NCBI GenBank assembly: GCA_900322165.1
Contig: ONYR01000011.1
Coordinates: forward strand, 1 to 22,673
Length of the DNA stretch: 22,673 nucleotides
Direction of reading: 5' to 3'
DNA from: an uncultured Eubacteriales bacterium
Lineage (GTDB): Bacteria > Bacillota > Clostridia > Lachnospirales > Bianqueaceae
Shown: positions 7,186 to 14,351 of the stretch, piece by piece
Layout: the number at the start of each line of letters is the position of its first letter
Numbering within the stretch: the stretch's first letter is position 1
The notes under the pieces: generated by a model
What the model saw: the letters and a program-made list of their open reading frames with translations, nothing else
Told to the model about the DNA's origin: nothing
The model's database searches: none
Program-made: the position numbers and the translations under genes

Positions 7186-8527
7186 AGAAACGATGGTGCC
7201 CCGCGTCCCACCTCACAGCGATGAGGCGGAACAATCGGTTTTAGGATCGATCTTGATCGACCAGGACGCGGTGGCAGTCGCTGCGGAGAACCTTCGGGCC
7301 GATGATTTTTACGATCCGAAACACCGTGAGATCTTCGAGGCGGTCCTTGACCTTTACGGGAGCGGACAGCCGGTCGACCTTGTCACGGTGAAAACCCGGC
7401 TGGAATCGCGTGGAACGCTTGAGAACGCGGGCGGCATGAAATATCTGGGACAGATCGCGACTGCAGTCCCGAACTCGGTCTATGTCCGAAACTATATCCG
7501 TATCGTCCGTGAGCGTGCGCTTTACCGGCGCTTTATCAAACTCGGCAACAACATCTTAACCGAAAGCTTCTCGACCGAAACTCCGATCGAGGAGCTCTCG
7601 GAAAAGGTCGAAAAGGAAGTTTTCGGGATCCTGCAGAACCGCGGCAGTGAAGATTTCGTTCACATCCGCGAGCTCCTCTCACGCTCGTTCGAGACGATCG
7701 AACAGGTGTCGAAGAATCAGGGACAGATCCCGGGTATCCCGACAGGCTATGTCGATCTGGACGCGAAGCTCGCAGGTCTGCACAATTCCGACCTGATCCT
7801 CGTTGGCGCTCGTCCTTCGATGGGTAAGACCGCGCTTGGACTGAATCTGGTTCAGAACGCCGCGGTAAGGGCCGGAAAGAGCTGTGCGATCTTCAGTCTG
7901 GAAATGTCAGCGGAGCAGGTCGCAACGCGTCTTCTTGGCGCGGAATGCGGTGTCAACATGGAACACCTTCGGACCGGCGCGATGACGGACGATGACTGGA
8001 TCCGGCTTGTCGACGGGCTCGGAACGCTTTCCGAGGCTTCGATCTATGTGGATGATACCGGCGGTATCACACTGAGTGAGATCCGCTCCAAATGCCGCAA
8101 GCTCAAGATCGAGCACGGCCTCGATCTGATCATGATCGACTACCTGCAGCTGATGTCCGGCTCCGGACGCTCTGACAACCGTCAGCAGGAGATCTCGGAG
8201 ATCTCGCGCGGACTGAAAATGCTCGCGCGTGAGCTGAATGTTCCGGTCATCGCGCTGTCGCAGCTTTCACGTGCGCTCGAAGCCAGAGCCGACCATCGCC
8301 CGATGATGTCGGACCTGCGTGAATCCGGTGCGATCGAGCAGGACGCGGACGTTATCATGTTTATCTACCGCGACGAATACTACCATCCCGACTCCGAGGA
8401 GAAGGGCGTGGCAGAGATCATTGTCGCGAAACAGCGAAACGGCCCGGTCGGAACGGTCAAGCTTCACTACGAAGGTGCCTGCGTCAGGTTCTCGAACCTC
8501 GAGCATCAGTACAATGGCGCAAGATAA
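7178..8527 (+). CDS. dnaB: Replicative DNA helicase
   Basis: The 449-residue DnaB-type hexameric helicase unwinds DNA at the replication fork. The N-terminal domain begins with PPHSDEAEQSVLGSILID, a standard start for the primase-interacting domain. The C-terminal RecA-like domain has Walker A GARPSMGKT (210-218), Walker B LIMIDYLQLM, the SQLSR arginine/sensor motif and DLRESGAIEQDADVI. No intein is present. The ribosome site GAAGGTGG is inside rplI and the reading frames overlap by 8 nt. It is the last gene of the rightward run before the terminator at 8531-8576. Confidence 0.97.
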   Translation: MPEETMVPRVPPHSDEAEQSVLGSILIDQDAVAVAAENLRADDFYDPKHREIFEAVLDLYGSGQPVDLVTVKTRLESRGTLENAGGMKYLGQIATAVPNSVYVRNYIRIVRERALYRRFIKLGNNILTESFSTETPIEELSEKVEKEVFGILQNRGSEDFVHIRELLSRSFETIEQVSKNQGQIPGIPTGYVDLDAKLAGLHNSDLILVGARPSMGKTALGLNLVQNAAVRAGKSCAIFSLEMSAEQVATRLLGAECGVNMEHLRTGAMTDDDWIRLVDGLGTLSEASIYVDDTGGITLSEIRSKCRKLKIEHGLDLIMIDYLQLMSGSGRSDNRQQEISEISRGLKMLARELNVPVIALSQLSRALEARADHRPMMSDLRESGAIEQDADVIMFIYRDEYYHPDSEEKGVAEIIVAKQRNGPVGTVKLHYEGACVRFSNLEHQYNGAR

Positions 8528-8530
8528 AAT

Positions 8531-8576
8531 GAAAAGCCACAGATCTTAAGCAAGCTTAAGAGACTGTGGCTTTTTT
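8531..8576 (+). terminator. Intrinsic terminator after dnaB
   Basis: The stem AAAAGCCACAG (8531-8541) pairs with CTGTGGCTTTT (from 8563) and is followed by a run of T to 8575. A second inner stem, CTTAAG/CTTAAG (8544-8558), caps the hairpin. The A-rich left side means it could also work on the minus strand, for example for the convergent ferredoxin. Confidence 0.9.
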
Positions 8577-8600
8577 ATCTCTATGTACCTAAACCGGAAT

Positions 8601-8633
8601 CAAAACAAAAATAAGGCTGTGAACTCACAGCCT
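8601..8633 (-). terminator. Intrinsic terminator of the ferredoxin gene
   Basis: On the minus strand the stem AGGCTGTGA (8633-8625) pairs with TCACAGCCT (8622-8614) across a 2-nt centre, then ATTTTTGTTTTG follows. It lies 20 nt after the ferredoxin stop. The same stem sequence recurs at 20331-20360. Confidence 0.85.
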
Positions 8634-8652
8634 CATTTTGTGTTTGTGTTGA

Positions 8653-8826
8653 TTACTCACCGGGATGAGGAGCGCCTACCGGGCAGGTAGCTTCGCAAGC
8701 ACCGCACTCGACGCAGACATCGGGATCGATCTGGTATTTGGTCTCGCCTTCAGAAATAGCACCTACCGGGCACTCAGCTGCGCAAGCACCGCACATGATG
8801 CAGTCGTCGCTGATTACATAAGCCAT
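8653..8826 (-). CDS. 2[4Fe-4S] ferredoxin
   Basis: The 57-residue product (MAYVISDD...) is a classic clostridial ferredoxin with two cluster motifs, CIMCGACAAECP (9-20) and CVECGACEATCP (38-49). Each has CxxCxxCxxxCP spacing, with the remote Cys exchanged between clusters. It is a soluble low-potential electron carrier for enzymes such as pyruvate:ferredoxin oxidoreductase or hydrogenase. A longer reading frame extends upstream, but the start at 8826 is supported by GGAGGTAAG 6-9 nt before the ATG and by the family's normal N terminus. It has its own promoter (8897-8925) and terminator (8601-8633), so it is a single-gene unit. Confidence 0.95.
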   Translation of the reverse strand: MAYVISDDCIMCGACAAECPVGAISEGETKYQIDPDVCVECGACEATCPVGAPHPGE

Positions 8827-8896
8827 AATTCTTACCTCCGTAAAAAACTTCATGTTTTGGAAGCGTGCCTTAGCCGCTTCTTTTTTTATACGAAGA

Positions 8897-8925
8897 ATCA
8901 TACTACAAAACCTCTCAACTTGCAA
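8897..8925 (-). promoter_or_regulatory. Promoter for the ferredoxin gene
   Basis: On the minus strand, TTGCAA (8925-8920), a 17-nt spacer and TATGAT (8902-8897). It gives a leader of about 65 nt containing the hairpin at 8860-8880. Confidence 0.7.
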
Positions 8926-9013
8926 GAGGAAGCAGAAGATTTGCTGTGGGTAAAAAAATACAAAAGTCAAAGAAAGTCTCTCTTTCACACGCAGTGTTGT
9001 GAGAAGTTGACCA

Positions 9014-9042
9014 TTGAATAAACCGGGGTCTTGTGATATAAT
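9014..9042 (+). promoter_or_regulatory. Promoter for the DUF1858-mecA pair
   Basis: TTGAAT (9014-9019), a 17-nt spacer and TATAAT (9037-9042), with an extended -10 (TG at 9034-9035). The first start codon is about 35 nt beyond the predicted transcription start. Confidence 0.75.
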
Positions 9043-9084
9043 GCTAAGAACACATAGTATCGACAGTTAGGAGGTTCCACAGCT

Positions 9085-9312
9085 ATGGTTAAACAGATTT
9101 CGAAGGATATGATCATTGCCGATGTGCTTGAAGTCGATCCGGATATCGCAGGCATTCTGATTCAGAACGGTATGGGCTGCATTTTCTGCTTTGCTTCGCA
9201 GTCTGAGTCCGTCGAGGAAGCTTGCTTTGTTCATGGCATCGACCCGGACGAGATCATCGAGCAGGTCAATGAATACCTTCAGGATAAGCATGAGGCGGAA
9301 GCCGATATTTGA
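9085..9312 (+). CDS. DUF1858 domain protein (putative redox disulfide, CxxC)
   Basis: The 75-residue product matches the DUF1858 / hybrid-cluster-protein-associated redox-disulfide family. It starts with ISKDMIIADVLEVDPDIAGILIQNGMGC and has the CIFC (CxxC) motif at about 32-35, then SESVEEACFVHGIDPDEI. The family is usually fused to or encoded near redox enzymes, and the CxxC is proposed to be a thiol/disulfide or metal site; the actual role is unknown. AGGAGG lies 10 nt before the ATG. It heads a probable two-gene unit with mecA (54 nt gap) under the promoter at 9014-9042. The motif is intact. Confidence 0.88.
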   Translation: MVKQISKDMIIADVLEVDPDIAGILIQNGMGCIFCFASQSESVEEACFVHGIDPDEIIEQVNEYLQDKHEAEADI

Positions 9313-9366
9313 TCAGGGCGCCCCTCATAAAAAGTACGAAAAAAACTACGAAAAGGAGTGACAACG

Positions 9367-10068
9367 ATGAAAGCTGAACGCATCAACAAAGACCAGATCC
9401 GCTTTATTCTGGACATCAATGACCTGATGCAGCGCAACATCCGCGTTCAAGAGCTGGCCTACGGCTCACAGAAGACGCAGGCACTCTTTGACGATATGAT
9501 GAAAACCGCACTGGATCAGTACGGAATCGATTTCTCCGGGAAACCGCTCATGATCGAGGCGATCCCGCTTTCCGATGACAAGCTTTCCATCACCGTAACC
9601 AAGGTGGAAGGCATGGCGGAGATCGGCGCGCTGATCGGAACGAATCTTCCGGGAGAAAAGAATTTTGGCTCTGCACCGGTAAGAGAGATCCCCGAGGACG
9701 TCTCGGAGGCTCCGTCCGGTGAGAACAACCCTGTTTCGATGGAAATGGGGGTCATGACGAACGATGATACCGTCACTTACGAGTTTCATACGCTTGGCCC
9801 GCTGCTTGAGGTGGCTAAGCAGGTTCCCGAGAAGCTTGCTTTGAAAAACCGCCTGCTTCACGATGAGGTGACCGGATATTATTATCTGATCTGCCAACTG
9901 AAGAATGTTACCGCGCATATCCGTTATCTGATTGCGATGCTCTCGCAGTTCTCAAGCGACTGGTATGCCGGAGTGCGGGTTTCCATGGTCGTGGAAGAGC
10001 ATTTCAAAACCGTGATTCCTCACCGTGCGCTTCAGAAACTCGGAAAGATGGAACGCGGCGAAATGTAA
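9367..10068 (+). CDS. mecA: MecA-family ClpC adaptor protein
   Basis: The product begins MKAERINKDQIRFILDINDL, closely following the MecA start (MKIERIN...IKFFI), and ends with a domain of the MecA C-terminal type (about 148-230, from YEFHTLGPLLEVAKQVP to HFKTVIPHRALQKLGKM). In Bacillus, MecA delivers substrates such as ComK to ClpCP and drives ClpC hexamer assembly; here the clients are unknown. The middle (about 85-145) is acidic and low in order, as expected for the linker. A GTG at 9358 is in frame, but the AAAAGGAG site overlaps it. The ATG at 9367, 8 nt beyond GGAG, is the better start (233 residues). A strong terminator follows at 10086-10123. Confidence 0.85.
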   Translation: MKAERINKDQIRFILDINDLMQRNIRVQELAYGSQKTQALFDDMMKTALDQYGIDFSGKPLMIEAIPLSDDKLSITVTKVEGMAEIGALIGTNLPGEKNFGSAPVREIPEDVSEAPSGENNPVSMEMGVMTNDDTVTYEFHTLGPLLEVAKQVPEKLALKNRLLHDEVTGYYYLICQLKNVTAHIRYLIAMLSQFSSDWYAGVRVSMVVEEHFKTVIPHRALQKLGKMERGEM

Positions 10069-10085
10069 TCGCCAAAGAATCAATG

Positions 10086-10123
10086 CCCTCGCCCTGCAGC
10101 TTTTGGCTCGGCGAGGGTTTTTT
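10086..10123 (+). terminator. Intrinsic terminator after mecA
   Basis: CCCTCGCC (10086-10093) pairs with GGCGAGGG (10110-10117), an 8-bp G+C-rich stem, followed by six T. The tsaE ribosome site begins immediately after the T-run. Confidence 0.9.
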
Positions 10124-10140
10124 AAGGAGTAGGGGGAACC

Positions 10141-10584
10141 GTGACATTCGAGTCATTCAGCGAAAAAGAGACATTTGAGATCGGAAAAAAGCTTGGAGAG
10201 ACCGCGCTTCCCGGCAGCATCTACGCGCTGGTGGGGGATCTCGGCGTTGGGAAAACGGTCATTGCCAAGGGCGTGGCCGAGGGACTCGGCGTAGTGGAGG
10301 ACATCGTCAGCCCGACGTTTACGATCGTGAGGGAATATTCCGGACGCCTCCCGTACTATCACTTTGACATTTACCGGATCGAGGACGAAGAAGAGCTTCT
10401 CGAGATCGGCTGGGATGAATATATCGGTCTTGGCGGGGTGTGCCTTGTGGAGTGGGCGGATCTTGTCGAAGAAGCCATGCCGCCGGATACGATCTGGGTG
10501 CGGATCGGAAAGGATCTTGCCAAGGGCGTGGACTACCGAAAAATAACGATAGAAGGTTCAGTTTATGATCATCTTGGGAATTGA
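10141..10584 (+). CDS. tsaE: tRNA t6A biosynthesis ATPase TsaE
   Basis: The 147-residue protein supports threonylcarbamoyl transfer to tRNA A37 together with TsaB and TsaD. It shows the P-loop GDLGVGKT (32-39), the SPTFTIVREY motif and YHFDIYRIED, ending with CLVEWADL, all typical of TsaE. The start is GTG at 10141, preceded by AAGGAG and a G-rich stretch; no in-frame ATG fits. The tsaB start (10565) overlaps its 3' end by 20 nt, showing tight coupling. The mecA terminator ends only 17 nt upstream, so the promoter is not obvious. Confidence 0.95.
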   Translation: MTFESFSEKETFEIGKKLGETALPGSIYALVGDLGVGKTVIAKGVAEGLGVVEDIVSPTFTIVREYSGRLPYYHFDIYRIEDEEELLEIGWDEYIGLGGVCLVEWADLVEEAMPPDTIWVRIGKDLAKGVDYRKITIEGSVYDHLGN

Positions 10585-11329
10585 GGCAGCCGCACGGTGC
10601 TGCAGCACGGCGGTTTGGGAGAAGGGCCGCATTCTGGCGGAAGAGAAGAGCAACGCAGGGTTTACGCACTCGGAGACGCTGATGCCGATGGTCGCACGCG
10701 CGCTTTCCCTCTCGGGAAAGACGATCGATGAGGTCGATGTTATCGCGCTGACAAACGGCCCCGGATCGTTCACCGGCCTTCGAATCGGCGCGGCAAGTGC
10801 GAAGGGACTCGCACTGGGGCTCTCCAAGCCCCTGCTGCCGGTCGGAACGCTCGAAGCCCTGACCTTTACGGATCATCTGCCCGGCGTTGTGCGGGCTGGT
10901 GTGATGGACGCACGGCGTTCTCAGGTCTACTGCGCTGCCTATGAAACCGTAGACGGTGAGGAAACGACCGTGTTGGAGCCGGACACGCTCAGTGCGGAAG
11001 AGTTCGCTGATAAGCTTGCAGCGCTTGACCGCCCGGTGCTGATGATGGGCGACGCGATGGATCTGTACCGCACGCTTTTTACGGAAAAGCTCGGAAAACA
11101 CTTCCATGAAGCGCCGGCACATCTGAAGGATCTCTCGGCAGCCGCGGTCTGTTCGCTCGCAGCTTTCAAGCTGGCGGAAGCGGAAAAGACCGGGACTGTC
11201 GCGACGGTTCCAAGCGATGAGCTCACGATCGATTACCTGCGCAAGCCGCAGGCCGTTCGGGAGCGGGAAGAGCGTGAAGCGCGGGCTGCAGCGGCAGCCG
11301 CAGCTTCCGCATCTGAGGGTCAGGCATGA
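10565..11329 (+). CDS. tsaB: tRNA threonylcarbamoyladenosine synthesis protein TsaB
   Basis: The 254-residue ASKHA-fold protein partners TsaD and TsaE in t6A synthesis. It starts MIILGIEAAARCCSTAVW, the usual nucleotide-fold strand, and holds the diagnostic NGPGSFTGLRIG (64-75). The C terminus (about 232-254) is a charged then Ala-rich low-complexity tail, probably disordered and lineage-specific. The ATG at 10565 follows GAAGG and overlaps tsaE by 20 nt; the stop overlaps the rimI start (ATGA). Confidence 0.95.
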   Translation: MIILGIEAAARCCSTAVWEKGRILAEEKSNAGFTHSETLMPMVARALSLSGKTIDEVDVIALTNGPGSFTGLRIGAASAKGLALGLSKPLLPVGTLEALTFTDHLPGVVRAGVMDARRSQVYCAAYETVDGEETTVLEPDTLSAEEFADKLAALDRPVLMMGDAMDLYRTLFTEKLGKHFHEAPAHLKDLSAAAVCSLAAFKLAEAEKTGTVATVPSDELTIDYLRKPQAVREREEREARAAAAAAASASEGQA

Positions 11330-11769
11330 TCGTCAAACCTTTTGAAGAGGGCGATCTCGCATCGCTCGGCGTGATTGCGGAGAAGGCTTTCGGCGCAGCG
11401 TGGACAAGGGAGATGCTCGAGACGGACATTGCCAACGAGCAGGCTCACTACCTCTGCGCGGTGACGGATGATGGAAAGATCGCCGGCTACATCGGTTACT
11501 GGCAGGTGCTTGACGAGGGCCATGTGATGACGGTGGCGGTCGATGAAGACTGCCGCAGGCAGGGAATCGGAGAAGCGCTCGTTCGGGAGATGATCCGCAC
11601 AGGATATGAGCGCGGGATCCTGTACTGGACACTGGAGGTGCGCGTAGGTAATACGCGCGCGGTACGATTGTATGAGAAATGCGGGTTTGAACTCGCGGGC
11701 GTTCGGCCGCGGTATTACAGCGACCCGGTCGAAGATGCCGGTATCTACTGGCTGAAAACAAAGGCGTGA
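11326..11769 (+). CDS. rimI: RimI-type N-acetyltransferase (GNAT)
   Basis: The 147-residue GNAT protein has the acetyl-CoA motif RRQGIG (77-82) and the RimI-type stretch LEVRVGNTRAVRLYEKCGF (about 103-121), followed by RPRYYSDPVEDA. RimI acetylates the N-terminal Ala of ribosomal protein S18; other GNAT substrates are possible. Its place right after tsaE-tsaB is the common bacterial cluster and supports the name. The start overlaps the tsaB stop by 4 nt. Confidence 0.9.
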   Translation: MIVKPFEEGDLASLGVIAEKAFGAAWTREMLETDIANEQAHYLCAVTDDGKIAGYIGYWQVLDEGHVMTVAVDEDCRRQGIGEALVREMIRTGYERGILYWTLEVRVGNTRAVRLYEKCGFELAGVRPRYYSDPVEDAGIYWLKTKA

Positions 11770-11785
11770 AGTAAGGAGGCTTGAC

Positions 11786-12637
11786 ATGAAAGTTCTGATT
11801 TACAACGAATTCCTTCATGAACGCGAAGAAGGCGAGGCCAAAAGGCTGTATCCAAACGGCATTCATCACCGCCTGGCTGAGGCGCTTGGCGGGATCGATG
11901 ATACGCTCGAGTTTTCCTTCGCAACGCTCGAGGATCATGCACAGGTGATTACGAACGAAAAGCTCGACGAGACCGACGTGCTGATTTGGTGGGGGCACAT
12001 GGCTCATCACAGGGTCGAGGATTCGGTCGTCGATCTTGTCTGCGAAGCGGTCAACAAAGGCATGGGCCTTGTCTGCCTGCACTCCGGCCACGAATCCAAG
12101 GTGTTCCGCCGTCTGATGGGCACGCGCTGCTCGGTTCACTGGCGCGTCGATTATGAAAACGGCAATATCTGGATGCTGGATGAAACGCATCCGCTGTGCC
12201 GTGGCGTTCACAATCCGATTCGTCTTGAGGCGGAGGAGACCTATTCCGAGCCGTTTGACATTCCCACGCCGGACGAACTTGTCGGCATTACCTGGTGGAA
12301 GGGCGGCGAGATCTTCCGCAGCCTCTGCGTCTACAAGCGCGGCCATGGCAAGATCGTATACTTCCAGCCCGGGCATGAAACGCTGACGAGCTATTACAAT
12401 GAGGACGTGATCCGCGTCATCGACAACGCGGTGCATTACACGTATCCGTCCGTGCGCATCGATGAGCTCACCTCGCGCTACCGCATGCCTGAAGAGAAGG
12501 ATGTGCGCAGGGCACTGTATCAGTCGCCGGAGAACCGCGAGTCCATGATCGTCAGCTGGGATGAGCTGGGTGACGGGACGGTTCGCTACACCGGAGCGGA
12601 GCACCCGCACACCTATGAATTGAAAGTTGATCCGTAA
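11786..12637 (+). CDS. ThuA-like protein (trehalose-utilisation family, glutamine-amidotransferase fold)
   Basis: The 283-residue protein resembles the ThuA family: MKVLIYNEFLHERE at the start, then DVLIWWGHMAHHRV, VCLHSGHESKVFRRLMGT and KIVYFQPGHETLTSY. ThuA has a class-I glutamine-amidotransferase-like fold without the usual catalytic Cys and is linked to disaccharide metabolism in rhizobia. The biochemical role is unclear, and in Firmicutes it often accompanies Gfo/Idh sugar dehydrogenases. AAGGAGG lies 8 nt before the ATG. It follows rimI by 16 nt and precedes the transporter gene by 5 nt, so it could sit at the end of the tsa operon or be a separate unit; no promoter was recognised. Confidence 0.82.
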   Translation: MKVLIYNEFLHEREEGEAKRLYPNGIHHRLAEALGGIDDTLEFSFATLEDHAQVITNEKLDETDVLIWWGHMAHHRVEDSVVDLVCEAVNKGMGLVCLHSGHESKVFRRLMGTRCSVHWRVDYENGNIWMLDETHPLCRGVHNPIRLEAEETYSEPFDIPTPDELVGITWWKGGEIFRSLCVYKRGHGKIVYFQPGHETLTSYYNEDVIRVIDNAVHYTYPSVRIDELTSRYRMPEEKDVRRALYQSPENRESMIVSWDELGDGTVRYTGAEHPHTYELKVDP

Positions 12638-12642
12638 GCCAT

Positions 12643-13560
12643 ATGAATAAGACCAATAATAAAGCAGGAGGCCTGCAGCCGATCGGCTACGAGGTTCTCC
12701 TGCTTTTTGTAACCATGCTCTGGGGCTCCACGTTTGTTGCTCAGAGTGTCGCGATGGACCGCATACGCCCGTTTACGTTTGTGTTCGCGCGGTTCCTGAT
12801 CTCCGCAATCGCCCTGATGTTTGTCTCGCTGGCGGCCGGAAGGATCCACCGCAGATCGCCTCGGCCGGACTTTACAAAGACCGCGATCGGCGGGATCATG
12901 TGCGGGCTGGCGCTCTTTTCCGCGAGCATCACCCAGCAGTACGGCCTTGTCACGACCACGGTCGGCGAGGGGAGCTTTATCTCCGCCTGCTACATCGTCT
13001 TCGTGCCGATCGCAGGCTTGTTGTTTCACCGCAAACCACCGCTCCGCGCCTGGATCGGTGTCGCGGTCGCGATGGTCGGTTTGTACTTCATCTCGGTCGA
13101 GAGAGGAAGCGGCGGGATCACGATCAGCAAGGGAAACCTGCTGATGCTCGTGAGCGCGCTTTGCTACACCTGGCAGATCCTCGCGATCGACCGCTACTCC
13201 AAGGACGCGGACCTTCTCTGGATGGCCTTTTTTGAATTCGCGACGATCGCGGTCCTGTCCGGAATCGCAATGATGATCTTCGACAAACCCTCCTTCAGCG
13301 CGGTCACAAGCGCCTGGCGCGAGATCCTCTACGCCGCGCTTGTCTCAGGCTGCATCTGCTACACGCTGCAGCTTGTCGCCCAGAAGCACATCGAAGCCAC
13401 CCTTGCATCCCTGATCATGGGAACGGAGGCCGTCTTTGCGACCCTGAGCGGCTGGCTGATCCTCCACGAAAACATCGGCTGGTACAAACTCATCGGCTGC
13501 GCAATGGTCATGGCCGCGATCATCGTCGCCCAGCTGCCCGGGAAGCGCGAAATATCGTAA
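12643..13560 (+). CDS. EamA/DMT-family transporter
   Basis: The 305-residue, very hydrophobic protein has the two EamA repeats of the drug/metabolite transporter superfamily, with about ten membrane helices. The first repeat starts EVLLLFVTMLWGSTFVAQ and the second begins GNLLMLVSALCYTWQILAIDRYS; the end is GWYKLIGCAMVMAAIIVAQLPG. Such proteins export or import small metabolites such as amino acids or sugars; the substrate is unknown. The start at 12643 has no good ribosome site, being 5 nt after the thuA stop, so translation probably depends on coupling. Codons 7-22 form a terminator-like hairpin (12661-12708), described separately. The hairpin at 13601-13667 probably ends its transcript. 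Confidence 0.9.
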   Translation: MNKTNNKAGGLQPIGYEVLLLFVTMLWGSTFVAQSVAMDRIRPFTFVFARFLISAIALMFVSLAAGRIHRRSPRPDFTKTAIGGIMCGLALFSASITQQYGLVTTTVGEGSFISACYIVFVPIAGLLFHRKPPLRAWIGVAVAMVGLYFISVERGSGGITISKGNLLMLVSALCYTWQILAIDRYSKDADLLWMAFFEFATIAVLSGIAMMIFDKPSFSAVTSAWREILYAALVSGCICYTLQLVAQKHIEATLASLIMGTEAVFATLSGWLILHENIGWYKLIGCAMVMAAIIVAQLPGKREIS

Positions 13561-13600
13561 CCATCAGCGAACACGAAGTTCCAAAACTCACTTTTACAGT

Positions 13601-13667
13601 AATAAACCCCGTAAGGCTCCTTCCTCGCTTGACGATGCTTCGTCAGGAGCCTTACGGGGGTTATTTT
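13601..13667 (+). terminator. Long hairpin terminator after the EamA gene (repeat element R0)
   Basis: CCCCGTAAGGCTCC (13607-13620) pairs perfectly with GGAGCCTTACGGGG (13646-13659). An inner stem TGACGA/TCGTCA (13630-13635 and 13640-13645) caps it. TTATTTT follows on plus, and the complement of AATAAA gives a U-rich tail on minus, so it is probably bidirectional. In the minus orientation its loop reads GACGAAGCAT, the same loop sequence as repeats R1 and R2. Confidence 0.75.
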
Positions 13668-13823
13668 ACAGCAACTTGAGTTCAGAATATCGTGTGTTGG
13701 AGGTGGAAAAGCGTAACAGGTAATTCACACAGAACGCGAAAAACAATCCAGCAGGAGCCAACAACAGCAAATTCCAGGCCGAAGCTACTGATTCCCAGCC
13801 CCATGCACCCATGCACACGCCTA
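13668..13823. other. Intergenic stretch with nothing recognised
   Basis: There are no start codons with ribosome sites and no protein with family character. A small direct repeat (CCATGCAC twice around 13801-13815) is the only pattern seen. Confidence 0.4.
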
Positions 13824-13996
13824 CGTCCCAGAAGACAATAAAACCCCATACACCCTCTCGACGAAGCATGAGGAGCAAGGAGAGAGGGTGTATGGGGTTA
13901 TGTCTCTCGACGAGGCATTTTGAGCGAGATGAGAGGGTATATGGGGTTTTTGTCTCTCGATGAAGGCATTTGGTGCAAGGAGAGACGGTGTGTGGT
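13824..13996. repeat. Hairpin repeat R1 with two degenerate tandem copies
   Basis: An 18-bp perfect inverted repeat (13842-13859 with 13882-13899; arm AACCCCATACACCCTCTC) encloses a 22-nt loop starting GACGAAGCAT. Its second half is followed by two decayed copies of the same unit starting with CTCTCGA at 13904 and 13954, giving a period of 49-50 bp. The lead-in (CGTCCCA, then ACAATAAA) is shared with R2 at 14352. Confidence 0.8.
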
Positions 13997-14351
13997 AGAT
14001 TAAGTAACCTAAAAAAGTGGTTGCAAGCGCCTTAGTCTATGCCTGCCCGGAATTCCCGAGTCTTTAATTCTGTGGATTTGAGGAATATAAACTAAAACAG
14101 CAATTCGGCTTCTTTTAGTCTACACGCCTCCTACTTTACTATATGGTAATTTTTTTGCCCGGGTTTTCAGGTACAGGCATTTTTCGGTATCCAATGACTA
14201 AACAGCGAAAAAACGTCGATAAAGTCTATTTCTCCTCCGACACCTGCACTTTTGGTAAATCAACAAATCAAAAGCATAGCCTAAACCCGCAAAACACCAG
14301 AGCCTTAGTCCACCCAGCCACAAACCACAACGAATAACTTGCAACAATCTC
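13997..14351. other. AT-richer intergenic stretch with weak inverted repeats
   Basis: No credible gene is present; the 64-codon frame at 14143 lacks a ribosome site and family features. Weak stems occur: GATTAAG/CTTAGTC (13998-14004 and 14031-14037), ACTAAAA/TTTTAGT (14091-14097 and 14113-14119) and GACT/AGTC (14196 and 14223). Their right arms read TTAGTCTA-like, recalling the array at 21148-21512. Confidence 0.4.

Noticed and set aside
14143..14337. 64-codon rightward frame in the gap
   Set aside because: It has no ribosome site and no recognised family; its composition matches the AT-richer noncoding surroundings.
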